Part shown: positions 18,377 through 30,831 of the stretch, in pieces
Numbering within the stretch: the stretch's first letter is position 1
Layout of the letters: each line of letters starts with the position of its first letter
Assembly (NCBI GenBank): GCA_022539475.1
Contig: VCMS01000459.1
Location: forward strand, 19,588 to 59,828
From: Gracilaria domingensis
Lineage: Eukaryota > Rhodophyta > Florideophyceae > Gracilariales > Gracilariaceae
Reading direction: 5' to 3'
DNA length: 40,241 nt
Translations under genes and position numbers: made by a program
The notes under the pieces: model-generated
The model's database searches: none
What the model saw: the letters and a program-made list of their open reading frames with translations, nothing else
Told to the model about the DNA's origin: nothing

Positions 18377-18390
18377 CTGGGCCCATAACC
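18377..18390 (-). other. Primer-binding site of Copia A'
   Basis: GGTTATGGGCCCAG on the - strand, the same half initiator tRNA-Met site as the other copies. Confidence 0.85.
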
Positions 18391-19842
18391 TGTTAGAGGT
18401 TATAGCTGGGATCAGAAAGTTGACATGAGGAAGTATGGGGGGATGCAAGGGAAGTTCGCCAGCTCTGGCTCAGATTTACTTGGAGGTGCTTGAGTCACAA
18501 CTTATATAGCACTTCTTCTCTACTCTATCATGCGACTCCAACTCTGACCAACATGCAACTCACTAACCAGAGACACTCAATACTACCAATCATCTACAGA
18601 CATAACATGGTAACAGTGCCAAACTGCTTACAACAGCAGTGCACAACAACACACAACAGTGTACAACAGTGCACAACAATTCCGTACACTACTGCACAGC
18701 AGTGCACAACAATGCACAACAATGCACACCAATGTAGTAGCCATACACGTCCCTGAAAGTGTACCGACACATTTCGACAGCACACCACAAGCACCACACA
18801 TCAATGCAGTCAACAATATGACAGCAGACCATAGCAACGCGACCATGCATACACACAATGCAACACCTCACCATTATGACCAGACATGCTTACGGAACAT
18901 CACACCACACTTCACGTGTTACTTGCACGCTGTAATCCGTACACGACACCCGTAATGTGTACGTGCCAGGTATCCAAGTCCCACATCATCAACAAGTACC
19001 TGTAAACCAGATGACGTCAGTCACTCAGCTGCAACATGTTCCATTCATCCATACACACACATTTGCATGTAGCACAACTCAAACATGGTGTAAACTTCAC
19101 AACACTGACAGTGCTGCAACCTGTACCATGTGTTCACATACATAGCCTTGCAACCTGTACTCCATGACCACTGTACAACCTGTCATCGTTGTACCTTGTT
19201 GTCATCCCAGCTGAACGACAGCATTCCAATGTAGCCGTAAACGTTCACCCCATACTTAGTATACCACACAGCAACATAGTATACCAAACAAAACAACATC
19301 AATCTCGCTTTCACATAGTAAGGTACCATTCTAGACTTCACACATCCCAGCTGCTTGATGTCAGTGACAGCATGACTTCCAACAGCACAGATTCACATAG
19401 TGCCAACACACTGTAATCCCTACACACCATAACAGTTACGTACAAGCTCACCAACAACACTTCACCACAAACTCACTCCAAGTCCTACGTCACCAACAAC
19501 ACCACACTGTAATCCTTTTGACACCGCATCAACTCTTCACCATAGTGCCCAAGTTACACCAAGCTGTCCTACATGTCCACGTACATACGTGTGTACCCTG
19601 TGCATCATGTACAGTATGCCCAGTGTACTAGCTACACACGTGTACCCCGGAAACAACCCATTAGCGCCACAACACTTGTACCAACCACAATGCATATGAC
19701 CATTTGCAGTAGCCAATCAGAAGCCCGTTTCACGTTGAGTTTTCGCAGAGGCGCATATGCGCTTTTCCAACGGCACGTCCAAAACAGCCCATGCTCTCCA
19801 GCACTTTTGGTTTTCAGTGACAGCACAGGTCAACATCCAACA
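18391..19842 (-). repeat. Long variant 5' LTR of Copia A'
   Basis: 1452 bp, nearly twice the usual family-A LTR, from TGTTGGATG at 19842 to CTCTAACA at 18391. The outer parts match the ordinary LTR: U3 palindrome at 19751-19762, TATA box at 18501-18508. The middle, about 18,640-19,385, carries extra sequence with many CAACA/GTGCACAACA units and other CA-rich DNA. It is inserted in B3, cutting that gene at 19843. Confidence 0.85.
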
Positions 19843-22082
19843 CTCAAGAGTCTCCAAGTACACCCCCTCAAGTGCACGAGACTCGAACTTGGTTCCACCA
19901 GTCATCTTTAGGACGAATGCGGAACAACCGGACACGCGAGTGTGCTTCAACGTTGGTTTGTTTCTAGTCAACAACAAGAACGGCGTATTCCCAGTTGTAG
20001 AGTGGGGTACACGGTTACGCACATATAGAACATGTTTGAGTGCGAACGGCCACAAGCACTCTGGTATATTTGCTTGAATGAGCAAAGCTCGAGCAGCTTC
20101 TTCCATGGTACGGTTGATGCGCTCGGCAATGGCGTTATGTTCCGGAGTGTATGGGGCAGAGAAAGATGTATCGTCGAAGGAGTTCTCCGGATTCTCCTGC
20201 AGAGATATGTACTCCTTTGCATCATCAGAGTGTACCTTCTTCACCACAGCTCCTCCAAGCTGCTTGAGGTTGTGCGCCACTGCTTCATACACATCATTGA
20301 TCTCACTGCGGTGTTTCATGAACCCTACCATGACATAACGCGAGTGATCATCCACAAATGCTGATGCGTACTTGAATCGGTCAGGGAAGGACAGGGTGAG
20401 TGGACCTATTATGTCGGAGTGCACAGTGTCACCAACCTCGGATTCACGCCTAAATACTCCAGGAAATGGAAGCTTGTTTGCTTTCCCGAGACGACAGGGG
20501 TGACATACCTCCTTCATGTCTGTGAGCTGTAGCACACCACTTGCATGCTTGTGCACCATTTGAAGGTCTCTCGGGTTGATGTGCGCCAGTCGGCGGTGCC
20601 ATAGTTGAGTCAACTCCGGTAATGATGCTTCAACACGCACTGCAGCTCAGCTTCACCAGCGAGTAATGCGTGCTCCGCGCCGAAATGCATGACCGGTTCG
20701 GGCAAAGTATACAGGCCAGAACGTTTATCGCGCTGTCCGCACCCGACCACCAAGCCATTTCATGAATCAGGCGAACTTCACGTGCACGGAACCGAGACTC
20801 AATAGACTTGTCGGCAAGGCTTCCAACAGAAACTAGGTTGTACTCCATGTCAGGCACGAGTAGTGCGTCAGTCAACCTTAGATTCATATTTTCAAAAGGC
20901 AGAGTAACATCTCCACACTTCGTCGCAGACACAGTACTCTTGTCCGCCAACCGTATGTGTCGCTCCTCCACATCGTGCAATGAGCTTGGAACGAAGGCAG
21001 CTGCAGAGTGGAAGTAATGAGAAGTTGCTCCACTGTCTGCATCAGTGTCCATTTCCCGTTGTGCAGGTCGCAGGACTGTTGCCTTTTCAAATGACATGCC
21101 TGCAATCTCTATCTTGGAGGACTTACCAGCCGACTTTGCTGACGCTTTAGATCCTCCGGACTTGTCCTTCGCCTTCAAAGCCAACTTGTCGAGTATGCTC
21201 TGAGGCAGATGGTTGTCAGGATTGTCCGGGTTTAAAAAGCAACGGTCTTTGGTATGTCCATCTCCACCACAGAAGTCACAGTGATACCCGCTGCCGCTGG
21301 CTGCTGCAAGTGCATGTGTGCCAGAAACATCATCCGAATCATTACCATCTCGATGATGTGTGATAGAGGAGGTACCATGAGACTTATTGGAACCTCTTCC
21401 CTTTCCTTTCTTGCGGTTGCGACTGCGACCAGTAGTCATATGACGTGCATTATATTCATCGATGAGGGTGGTAGCAACATAGTCCCACGTCAACTCAGAG
21501 ATCTCCTTGGTACGTAATGCGGCAGCCGTGGACTCCAGTGAGCTCTGTGGATCAATAGAAGCCAACAACATGGGAGCTTTGTGATATTCGGGAATGGCAG
21601 CATCCTTGCCCATACGATCCACCCGCGAGAACAGAGCCGTGAATTGGTCGACGTATTCGGACATGTTCTGCCCATTATATGTCATACGGAATAGTCGGGT
21701 CTGAACGGAAATCCTAGAAACCGGTGCGATTCGAAGCATAGCGTGCATCCAGCAACTTGAGCATCTTCGCCGGATCGTCATCCACGTCCATAACCACACG
21801 TAAAGGAGCATCACCAAGTGCACAGATGATGATTCTACAAGCCTTTTCGCGTCTGGATAGCGTGCGAATGGCATCAACAGATGATCCCTGACCATCAGTA
21901 CCGGTCTTATCAGTTGAAATAGACTGCTCAGCATCAGTGTTAACCACATTCCACACACCTTTGATGCGACAGGCGGCACGAAGTCGGTGCCTCCAGAGTG
22001 CGTAATCCTCACCACGCTTGCCATGGAAGCGATGAATCTTCACACCAGAGTTGGTATCCGTTTCCTTTTCGGAGTCAGACAT
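19843..22082 (-). pseudogene. Copia-B Gag-Pol, copy B3, frameshifted and truncated
   Basis: Starts MSDSEKETDTNSG at ATG 22082. The UBN2-type Gag runs to about 21,720, where an extra base shifts the frame. The zinc knuckle CDFCGGDGHTKDRC, the protease DADSGATSHY and the following part are in the second frame. A missing base near 20,757 shifts again, and the pre-integrase LWHRRLAHINPRDL and the integrase (HSDIIGP, VHSDDAKEY, YTPEHNAIAERINR) are in a third. The sequence breaks off at GVYLETLE where LTR A' is inserted. It is clearly more diverged from B1 and B2 than those are from each other, so it is an older copy. Not functional. Confidence 0.92.
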
Positions 22083-22772
22083 GACGAAAGACCTGGTGGA
22101 GGACAGCCAGAATCAGAAAAACAGGTAGCAACCAAGCCAAGAAAGGTAGAAAAACAGCTTGGAAGTGAATAACAAAGATCAAAAACACAAACAAAGAAGC
22201 GGAAAGAGGGAATCAACGCTTCAGTTACACAAGAGGGTAAAGACTGGAGTGGAGTATTCTCAACACTCAACAGCGAGGGCGCCAGCGGAGACCGTGTAAC
22301 CAGGTCTACAACGCTCGTCGGGACGCGTCCCGTACGCGATCACAGGCGGAGTTCGGGTACTCGACGCCTGGAGTATACTCACGGGTGAGACAAAACTCAA
22401 CCCGGAAAGAAAAAGCAGAAGAAGAAGAAGCAGCGGGTCCACTGGCAGGATCTAATACCCGGGTACCCTAGAGGTCCGAACCTCTGGTCACTGGTTACTC
22501 TCTCCAGGTGAGGCACGAATTCTTCTTGACCTACCCTGCTCTGCGTACTTCAGAGCGAGGGCTTTACAATCCGTACGAGACGTCCCAGGGAGGTTAGTAG
22601 CCAAAGATATGCGTTCACCAGTTAGCCCCTGCTAGTCGCCTGCGGGAAATCAGCGCGGTCCTTCTGCTCGCTCGCTCGCTCGCAACGCGTACCTGTCGCA
22701 AGAAAACAAAACTTCGTAGAATCCAAAAGAGAAATCAGTAGAAGAGCGTGACGTCTGCGAAGAGTAGACGCT
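22083..22772 (-). other. Leader of Copia B3 with structured module
   Basis: 690 bp without a convincing gene, homologous to the B1 leader 24670-25364. It contains the three-hairpin module at about 22,440-22,650 and a short GCGA/CGCT tandem repeat at 22,671-22,684. Confidence 0.75.
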
Positions 22773-22786
22773 CTGGGCCCATAACC
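22773..22786 (-). other. Primer-binding site of Copia B3
   Basis: GGTTATGGGCCCAG on the - strand, half initiator tRNA-Met type, adjoining the LTR end. Confidence 0.85.
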
Positions 22787-23514
22787 TAACGCAAGGCGCG
22801 CAGGTTAGACGAAGGAAAGTGAGAAAAATGTGAACAAGATCGGTAAAACAAACAAAGGGAGTAGGCCACCTTCGACCGAATTTAGTGATTGGGGACGATC
22901 GCAACCTACTAGTACTAACCGCGCACCGCCGCCGTCGCTGCATGCGACATAACAGCACACGCTGTCAAAGTGTACACCTCGACAACGAAAGCGCGCGCAA
23001 ATCACAATACGAATTCAAAACAACTAAATCAAACCGCGCCAAATCCAATGCCAACTTCATGATCCATAAATAGCTCTAAAAAATTAACAATTTCCATCTG
23101 GCGCAACAAACCCCTCGCGCAGCTCAGAATCGCACATTCGCTCCAAAACCCTTCGTACTAGCCTATAATCGCACATAAAGCAAAACCGGCCCAGAACAGC
23201 CTGTATTCGCACATTCTCAGCTACTGCATAACTGCCCAGCACTAGCACACTTCAGCCAATCACAGCGCACCACTTGTCGCATCCGCCACTCCTGGCCCAT
23301 ACAGCCAGGCACACTTGGCTATACTACGTTGCATACACGCATTTGCAGTAGCCAATCATATTGCAGTATCACGTTGGGTTTTTGGAGAGGCGCATATGCG
23401 CTTTTCGCGCGAGGGTGCCCAAAAGTGCCCATGCTCCCCTGCAACTTTGTGTTCCAGGTAATTGCAGACACATTGAAGGACTGCCAGGCACTCGACCCTA
23501 TCCAAACATCAACA
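22787..23514 (-). repeat. 5' LTR of Copia B3
   Basis: 728 bp, starting TGTTGATGTTTGG at 23514 and ending GCGTTA at 22787. U3 palindrome GCGCATATGCGC at 23390-23401 and CCAAT box beside it. It is inserted in a family-A reverse transcriptase. Confidence 0.9.
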
Positions 23515-23928
23515 GAAAGCAATCTATGGGCTTAGACAAGCACCAAGACAGTGGCACGCCAAGATATACGCCTTCCTTGTTGGTTAAATGCACCTCAAGC
23601 CGAATGACGCAGACGAGTGTGTCTACACCGGGATCATACTGGGGTTCTTGGTTATCATTGCTCTGTATGTAGACGACTTGCTGATTGCGAGTCCGAGCAT
23701 GAAAACCGTGGAACGTGTGAAGGCAGAGCTGTCAAGTCGTTTCCGCATGAAGGACCTCAAAGAAGCTCGCATGGTTCTTGGATTTGAAATCCATCGAGAC
23801 AGAACCAAGCGAGAGCTGTACTTGACTCAGTCAGCGTACACGAACAAGGTCGTGGAGCGATTTGGCATGCAGCTGTCGAAACCCGTTGACACTCCTATGG
23901 AGTGCGGTGTGGACTTGTCTGTTGACGA
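23515..23928 (+). pseudogene. Copia-A reverse transcriptase fragment between two B elements
   Basis: 414 bp on the + strand covering the reverse transcriptase palm: AIYGLRQAPRQWHAKIY, then after a TAA stop MHLKPNDADECVYT, the catalytic box YVDDLLIAS, and on to ECGVDLSVDD. B3 (-) was inserted at its left end and B1 (+) at its right end. The in-frame stop after FLVG shows decay. It supplies the YVDD motif that A1 lacks because the window ends. Confidence 0.92.
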
Positions 23929-24655
23929 TGTTGATGTTTGGATGGTGTCGAGTGCCTGGCAGTCCTTGAATTTGTCTCCAAGTACCTGGAACACAAAGTT
24001 GCAGGGGAGCATGGGCACTTTTGGGCACCCTCGCGCGAAAAGCGCATATGCGCCTCTCCGTAAACCCAACGTGATACTGCAATATGATTGGCTACTGCAA
24101 ATGCGTATATGCAACGTAGTGTGGACAAGTGGACCTGGCTGTATGGGGCAGGAGTGGCGGATGGCACAAGTGGTTCGCTGTGATTGGCTGAAGTGTGCTA
24201 GTGCTGGCCAGTTATGCAGTAGCTGAGAATGTGCGAATACAGGCTGTTCTGGGCGGGTTTTGCTTTATGTGCGATTCTAGGCTAGTACGAAGGATTTTGG
24301 AGCGAATGTGCGATTCTGAGCTGCGCGAGGGGGTTTGTTGTGCCAGATGGAAATGTTGATTTTTTAGAGCGATTTTGGATCATGGAGTTGGCATTGGATT
24401 TGGCGCGGTTTGATTTAGTTGTTTCGAATTCGTATTGTGATTTGCGCGCGCTTTCGTTGTCAAGGTGTACACTTTGACAGCGTGTGCTGTTATGTCTCAT
24501 GCAGCGACGGCGGCGGTGCGCGGTTAGTACTAGTAGGTTGCGATCGTCCCCGTTCACTAAACTCGGTCGAAGGTGGCCTACCCCCTTTGTTTGTCTTACC
24601 TATCTTGTTCACATCTTTTTCCTTTCTACTTGTCTAACCTGCGTTCGTTACGTTA
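23929..24655 (+). repeat. 5' LTR of Copia B1
   Basis: 727 bp, TGTTGATGTTTGG to CGTTACGTTA. U3 palindrome GCGCATATGCGC at 24042-24053. Nearly identical in inverted orientation to 31541-32268. The LTR ends in TA rather than CA. Confidence 0.92.
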
Positions 24656-24669
24656 GGTTATGGGCCCAG
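24656..24669 (+). other. Primer-binding site of Copia B1
   Basis: GGTTATGGGCCCAG, complementary to the anticodon arm of initiator tRNA-Met. Confidence 0.88.
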
Positions 24670-25364
24670 AGCGTCGACTCTTCGCAGACGTCACGCTCTT
24701 CTACTAATTTCTCGTTTGGATTCTACTAAGTTCTGTTTTCTAGCGACAGGTACGCGTTGTGAGCGAGCGAGCGAGCGAGCGAGCAGAAGGACCGCACTGT
24801 TTTCCCGCAAGCGACTAGCAGGGGCTAACTGGTGAACGCATATCTTTGGCTACTAACCTCCCTGGGACGTCTCGTACGGATTGTAAAGCCCCTCGCTCTG
24901 AAGTACGCAGAGCAGGGTAGGTCAAGAAGAATTCGTGCCTCACCTGGAGAGAGTAACCAGGGACCAGACGTTCGGACCTCTAGGGTAACCGGATATTAGG
25001 TCCTGCCAGTGGACCCGCTGCTTCTTCTTTTCTTCTTGTTTCTGGGTTGAGTTCTGTCTCACCCGTGAGTATACTCCAGGCGTCGAGTACCCGAACTCCG
25101 CCTGTGATCGCGTACGGGACGCGTCCCGACGAGCGTTGTAGACCTGGTTACACGGTCTCCGCTGGCGCCCTCGCTGTTGAGTGTTGAGAATACTCCACTA
25201 CAGCCTTTACCCTCTTGTGTAACTGAAGCATTGATTCCCTCTTTCCGCTTCTTTGTTTGTTTCTTTGAGCTTTGCTTTTCACTTCCGAGCTGGTTCTCTA
25301 CTTTTCTTGGCTTGGTTACTACCTGGTTTGCCGATTCCGACTGTGTTCCTCAGGCTCTTTTGTC
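24670..25364 (+). other. Leader of Copia B1
   Basis: 695 bp from primer-binding site to start codon, no convincing gene. It holds a GCGA tandem repeat (about 24,760-24,783) and the structured module (24,800-25,015). Confidence 0.75.
24800..25015 (+). ncRNA. Structured leader module, family B (B1 copy)
   Basis: Hairpins GCTCTG-AAGTACG-CAGAGC (24895-24913), CCTGG-AGAGAGTAA-CCAGG (24943-24961) and AGACG/CCTCT (24966-24981; intact in B2 as AGAGG-TTCGGA-CCTCT). A shared segment, GAACGCATATCTTTGGCTAC, lies upstream. The order and loops match family A (15672-15890, 37010-37200). Copies in - orientation are at about 22440-22650 and 31185-31400. Confidence 0.55.
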
Positions 25365-28148
25365 ATGTCTGACTCCGAAAAGGAAACGGGTACCAACTCT
25401 GGTGTGAAGATTCCTCGCTTCCATGGCAAGCGTGGTGAGGATTACCCACTCTGGAGGCATCGACTTCGTGCCGCCTGTCGCATCAAAGGTGTCTGGAATG
25501 TGGTTAACACAGATACTGAGCAGTCTATTTCAACTGAGACGACCGCTACTGATGGTCAGGGATCCTCTGTTGATGCCATTCGCACGTTATCCAAACGCGA
25601 GAAGGCTTGCGGAATCATCATCTGTGCACTTGGTGATGCTCCTTTACGTGTGGTTATGGACGTGGATGACGATCCGGCAAAGATGATCAAGTTGCTGGAT
25701 GCACGCTATGCTTCGAATCGCACGGTGTCTAGGATTGCTGTTCAGACCCAACTATTCCGTATGACATACAATGGGCAGAACATGTCCGAATACGTTGACC
25801 AATTCACGGCTCTGTTCTCGCAGTTGGATCGTATGGGCAAGGATGCTGCCATCCCCGAATCTCACAAAGCTCCAATGTTGTTGGCTTCTATTGAACCACA
25901 GAGCTCACTGGAGTCCACGGCTGCAGCATTACGTACCAAGGAGATCTCTGAGTTAACGTGGGACTATGTTGCTACCACCCTCATTGATGAATACAATGCA
26001 CGTCACATGACTACTGGTCGCAGTCGCAGCCGAAAGAAAGGAAAGGGAAGAGGTTCCAACAAGTCTCATGGTACCTCCTCTATCACACATCATCGAGATG
26101 GTAATGATTCGGATGATGTTTCTGGCACACATGCACTTGCAGCAGCCAGTGGCAGCGGGTATCACTGTGACTTTTGTGGTCGAGATGGACATACCAAAGA
26201 TCGTTGCTTTGTAAACCCGGACAATCCTGACAACCATCTGCCTCAGAGCATACTCGACAAGTTGGCTTTGAAGGCGAAGGACAAGTCTGGAGGATCTAAA
26301 GCGTCAGCAAAGTCGTCTAGTAAGTCCTCCAAGATAGAGATTGCAGGCATGTCATTTGAGAAAGCGACAGTCCTGCCACCTGCGCAACGAGAAATGGACA
26401 CCTATGCAGACAGTGGAGCAACTTCTCATTACTTCCACTCTGCAGCTGCCTTCGTTCCAAGCTCATTGCACGATGTGGAGGAGCGACACATACGGCTGGC
26501 CGACAAGAGTACTGTGTCTGCGACGAAATGTGGAGATGTTATTCTGCCTTTTGACAATGTGAATCTAAGGTTGACTGATGCCCTACTCGTGCCTGACATG
26601 GAGTACAACCTAGTTTCCGTTGGGAGCCTTGCCGACAAGTCTATTGAGTCTCGGTTCCGTGCACGTGAAGTTCGCTTGATTCATGAAAATGGCTTGGTCA
26701 TCGGGAGCGGTCGCGCGATAAACGTTCTGGCCTGTATACTTTGCCCGAACCTGTCATGCATTTCGGCGCGGACCACGCATTACTCGCTGGTAAAGCCGAT
26801 TTGCAGTGCATGTTGAAGGCATCATTACCGGAGTTGACTCAACTATGGCACCGCCGATTGGCTCATATCAACCCGAGAGACCTTCAAATGGTGCACAAGC
26901 ATGCCAGTGGTGTCCCACAGCTCACAGAAATGAGGGAGGTGTGTCACCCTTGTCGTCTTGGGAAAGCACACAAACTTCCATTTCCTGGAGTTACTCGTGA
27001 ATCCGAGGTTGGTGACACTGTGCACTCCGACATAATAGGTCCACTCACCCTGTCCTTCCCTGACCGATTCAAGTACGCATCAGCATTTGTGGATGATCAC
27101 TCGCGTTATGTCATGGTAGGGTTCATGAAACACCGCAGTGAAATCCATGATGTGTATGATGGAGTGGCGCAGAAGCTCAAGCAGCTTGGAGGAGCTGTGG
27201 TGAAGGAGGTACACTCTGATGATGCAAAGGAGTACAAAGCTTTGCAGGACAATCCGGAGAACTCCTTCGACGATACATCTTTCTCTGCCCCATACACTCC
27301 GGAACATAACGCCATTGCCGAGCGCATCAACCGTACCATGGAAGAAGCTGCTCGAGCTTTGCTCATTCAAGCAAATCTACCAGAGTGCTTGTGGCAGTTC
27401 GCACTCAAACATGTTCTATATGTGCGTAATCGTGTACCCCACTCTACAACTGGGAGTACGCCGTTCTTGTTGTTGACTGGAAACAAACCAACGTTGAAGC
27501 ACACTCGCGTGTTCGGTTGTTCCGCATTCGTCCTGAAGATGACTGGTGGAACCAAGTTCGAGTCTCGTGCACTTGAGGGGGTGTACTTGGAGACTCTTGA
27601 GCATGGTGTCTACGACATTCTTGTTGCTGGCGATGATGGACTGCCGCGCATCATGCGTTCCCGTCATGTCACATTTGACGAAGATTCATTCCCCGGTGCA
27701 GAGTACTTGGAGGAGTACATGGAGGATGAAAGCGCATCTGATACTGACTTCACCGATTCAAAGTCTCACAGCACCGAAGATGTCTCCAGTACAGATCGGA
27801 ATGTACTTGATGAGGTCTCTGTTGATGATATAACTGATGCTGACGATCATTCTCCAGAAGAAAGTGCACCTGATGCAGAAGTCGTTGAAGCTGCACCAAG
27901 TGTCCAGTCAAATGATAGTGACTCTGGTGGTGACGAGAGTGACGATGATGACTCCAGCGACTCAGATGTGGACGATGACACCGATCAGGTCCTACTGTGC
28001 AGCAAGATGAGCCCGTACAGGAGGAGTCACGCTACCCACAGCGCACTCGTCGTGCACCTCGCAGGTGGTTCATGGCTGGTTTCCGCAACCCCAGCTGGAG
28101 TCCAGGTCACCACGAGTGATGAACCAACACTCAAGGAAGCAATGTCCG
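25365..28148 (+). pseudogene. Copia-B Gag-Pol, copy B1, frameshifted, runs into gap
   Basis: ATG at 25365 (MSDSEKETGTNSG). Domains: UBN2-type Gag (residues 1-230), a basic linker with GRSRSRKKGKGRG, the CCHC knuckle CDFCGRDGHTKDRC (from 268), the protease DSGAT (D349), the pre-integrase LWHRRLAHINPRDL, and integrase with HSDIIGP, HSDDAKEY and the glutamate of NAIAERINR. Then comes the RVFGCSAFVLK region and a long acidic S/D/E-rich spacer. A one-base deletion near 26,712 breaks the frame relative to B2, a codon is missing near 26,992, and two mutually compensating shifts appear around 27,990-28,110. The last readable codons (EPTLKEAMS) are the start of reverse transcriptase; the rest is lost in the N gap. 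Confidence 0.93.
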
Positions 28149-28439
28149 NNNNNNNNNNNNNNNNNNNNNNNNNNNNNNNNNNNNNNNNNNNNNNNNNNNN
28201 NNNNNNNNNNNNNNNNNNNNNNNNNNNNNNNNNNNNNNNNNNNNNNNNNNNNNNNNNNNNNNNNNNNNNNNNNNNNNNNNNNNNNNNNNNNNNNNNNNNN
28301 NNNNNNNNNNNNNNNNNNNNNNNNNNNNNNNNNNNNNNNNNNNNNNNNNNNNNNNNNNNNNNNNNNNNNNNNNNNNNNNNNNNNNNNNNNNNNNNNNNNN
28401 NNNNNNNNNNNNNNNNNNNNNNNNNNNNNNNNNNNNNNN
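28149..28439. other. Assembly gap (291 N)
   Basis: A run of N between the two B arms. Two complete B elements would need the reverse transcriptase, RNase H and 3' LTRs of both, several kilobases, so 291 is unlikely to be the true length. Confidence 0.97.
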
Positions 28440-30831
28440 GAAAGTCGGTATCAGATGCGCTTTCATCCTCCATGTACTCCTCCAAGTACTCTGCACCGGA
28501 GAATGAATCTTCGTCAAATGTGACATGACGGGAACGCATGATGCGCGGCAGTCCATCATCGCCAGCAACAAGAATGTCGTAGACACCATGCTCAAGAGTC
28601 TCCAAGTACACCCCATCAAGTGCACGAGACTCGAACTTGGTTCCACCAGTCATCTTCAGGACGAATGCGGAACAACCGAACACGCGAGTGTGCTTCAACG
28701 TTGGTTTGTTTCCAGTCAACAACAAGAACGGCGTACTCCCAGTTGTAGAGTGGGGTACACGGTTACGCACATATAGAACATGTTTGAGTGCGAAATGCCA
28801 CAAGCACTCTGGTAGATTTGCTTGAATGAGCAAAGCTCGAGCAGCTTCTTCCATGGTACGGTTGATGCGCTCGGCAATGGCGTTATGTTCCGGAGTGTAT
28901 GGGGCAGAGAAAGATGTATCGTCGAAGGAGTTCTCCGGATTCTCCTGCAGAGCTATGTACTCCTTTGCATCATCAGAGTGTACCTTCTTCACCACAGCTC
29001 CTCCAAGCTGCTTGAGCTTCTGCGCCACTCCATCATACACATCATTGATTTCACTGCGGTGTTTCATGAACCCTACCATGACATAACGCGAGTGATCATC
29101 CACAAATGCTGATGCGTACTTGAATCGGTCGGGGAAGGACAGGGTGAGTGGAGCTATTATGTCGGAGTGCACAGTGTCACCAACCTCGGATTCACGAGTA
29201 AATACTCCAGGAAATGGAAGTTTGTGTGCTTTCCCAAGACGACAAGGGTGACACACCTCCCTCATTTCTGTGACCTGTGGGACACCACTGGCATGCTTGT
29301 GCACCATTTGAAGGTCTCTCGGGTTGATATGAGCCAATCGGCGGTGCCATAGTTGAGTCAACTCCGGTAATGATGCCTTCAACATGCACTGCAAATCGGC
29401 TTTACCAGCGAGTAATGCGTGCTCCGCGCCGAAATGCATGACAGGTTCGGGCAAAGTATACAGGCCAGAACGTTTATCGCGCTGACCGCTCCCGATGACC
29501 AAGCCATTTTCATGAATCAAGCGAACTTCACGTACACGGAACCGAGACTCAATAGACTTGTCGGCAAGGCTCCCAACGGAAACTAGGTTGTACTCCATGT
29601 CAGGCACGAGTAGGGCATCAGTCAACCTTAGATTCACATTGTCAAAAGGCAGAATAACATCTCCACATTTCGTCGCAGACACAGTACTCTTGTCGGCCAG
29701 CCGTATGTGTCGCTCCTCCACATCGTGCAATGAGCTTGGAACGAAGGCAGCTGCAGAGTGGAAGTAATGAGAAGTTGCTCCACTGTCTGCATAGGTGTCC
29801 ATTTCTCGTTGCGCAGGTGGCAGGACTGTCGCTTTCTCAAATGACATGCCTGCAATCTCTATCTTGGAGGACTTACTAGACGACTTTGCTGACGCTTTAG
29901 ATCCTCCAGACTTGTCCTTCGCCTTCAAAGCCAACTTGTCGAGTATGCTCTGAGGCAGATGGTTGTCAGGATTGTCCGGGTTTACAAAGCAACGATCTTT
30001 GGTATGTCCATCTCGACCACAAAAGTCACAGTGATACCCGCTGCCACTGGCTGCTGCAAGTGCATGTGTGCCAGAAACATCATCCGAATCATTACCATCT
30101 CGATGATGTGTGATAGAGGAGGTACCATGAGACTTGTTGGAACCTCTTCCCTTTCCTTTCTTTCGGCTGCGACTGCGACCAGTAGTCATGTGACGTGCAT
30201 TGTATTCATCAATGAGGGTGGTAGCAACATAGTCCCACGTTAACTCAGAGATCTCCTTGGTACGTAATGCTGCAGCCGTGGACTCCAGTGAGCTCTGCGG
30301 ATCAATAGAAGCCAACAACATTGGAGCTTTGTGAGATTCGGGGATGGCAGCATCCTTGCCCATACGATCCAACTGCGAGAACAGAGCCGTGAATTGGTCA
30401 ACGTATTCGGACATGTTCTGCCCATTGTATGTCATACGGAATAGTTGGGTCTGAACAGCAATCCTAGACACCGTGCGATTCGAAGCATAGCGTGCATCCA
30501 GCAACTTGATCATCTTTGCCGGATCGTCATCCACGTCCATAACCACACGTAAAGGAGCATCACCAAGTGCACAGATGATGATTCCGCAAGCCTTCTCGCG
30601 TTTGGATAACGTGCGAATGGCATCAACAGAGGATCCCTGACCATCAGTAGCGGTCGTCTCAGTTGAAATAGACTGCTCAGTATCTGTGTTAACCACATTC
30701 CAGACACCTTTGATGCGACAGGCGGCACGAAGTCGATGCCTCCAGAGTGCGTAATCCTCACCACGCTTGCCATGGAAGCGAGGAATCTTCACACCGGAGT
30801 TGGTATCCGTTTCCTTTTCGGAGTCAGACAT
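28440..30831 (-). CDS. Copia-B Gag-Pol, copy B2, best family-B reading frame (partial)
   Basis: About 797 codons on the - strand without interruption from ATG 30831 to the gap. In order: UBN2-type Gag with LLDARYASNRTVSRIAVQ, the basic linker, the zinc knuckle CDFCGRDGHTKDRC (~268-281), the protease YADSGATSHY (~349), the pre-integrase LWHRRLAHINPRDL with CHPC, and integrase with catalytic D (~557, HSDIIAP), D (~620, HSDDAKEY) and E (~654, IAERINR). The integrase C-terminal region (GCSAFVLKMTGG, ESRALDGVYLETLE) follows. The frame reaches DESASDTDF and stops at the Ns, before reverse transcriptase. It encodes the capsid and enzymes of a Copia element. It sits inside copy A2. This copy could have been active recently; its 3' half is unseen. 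Confidence 0.93.
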
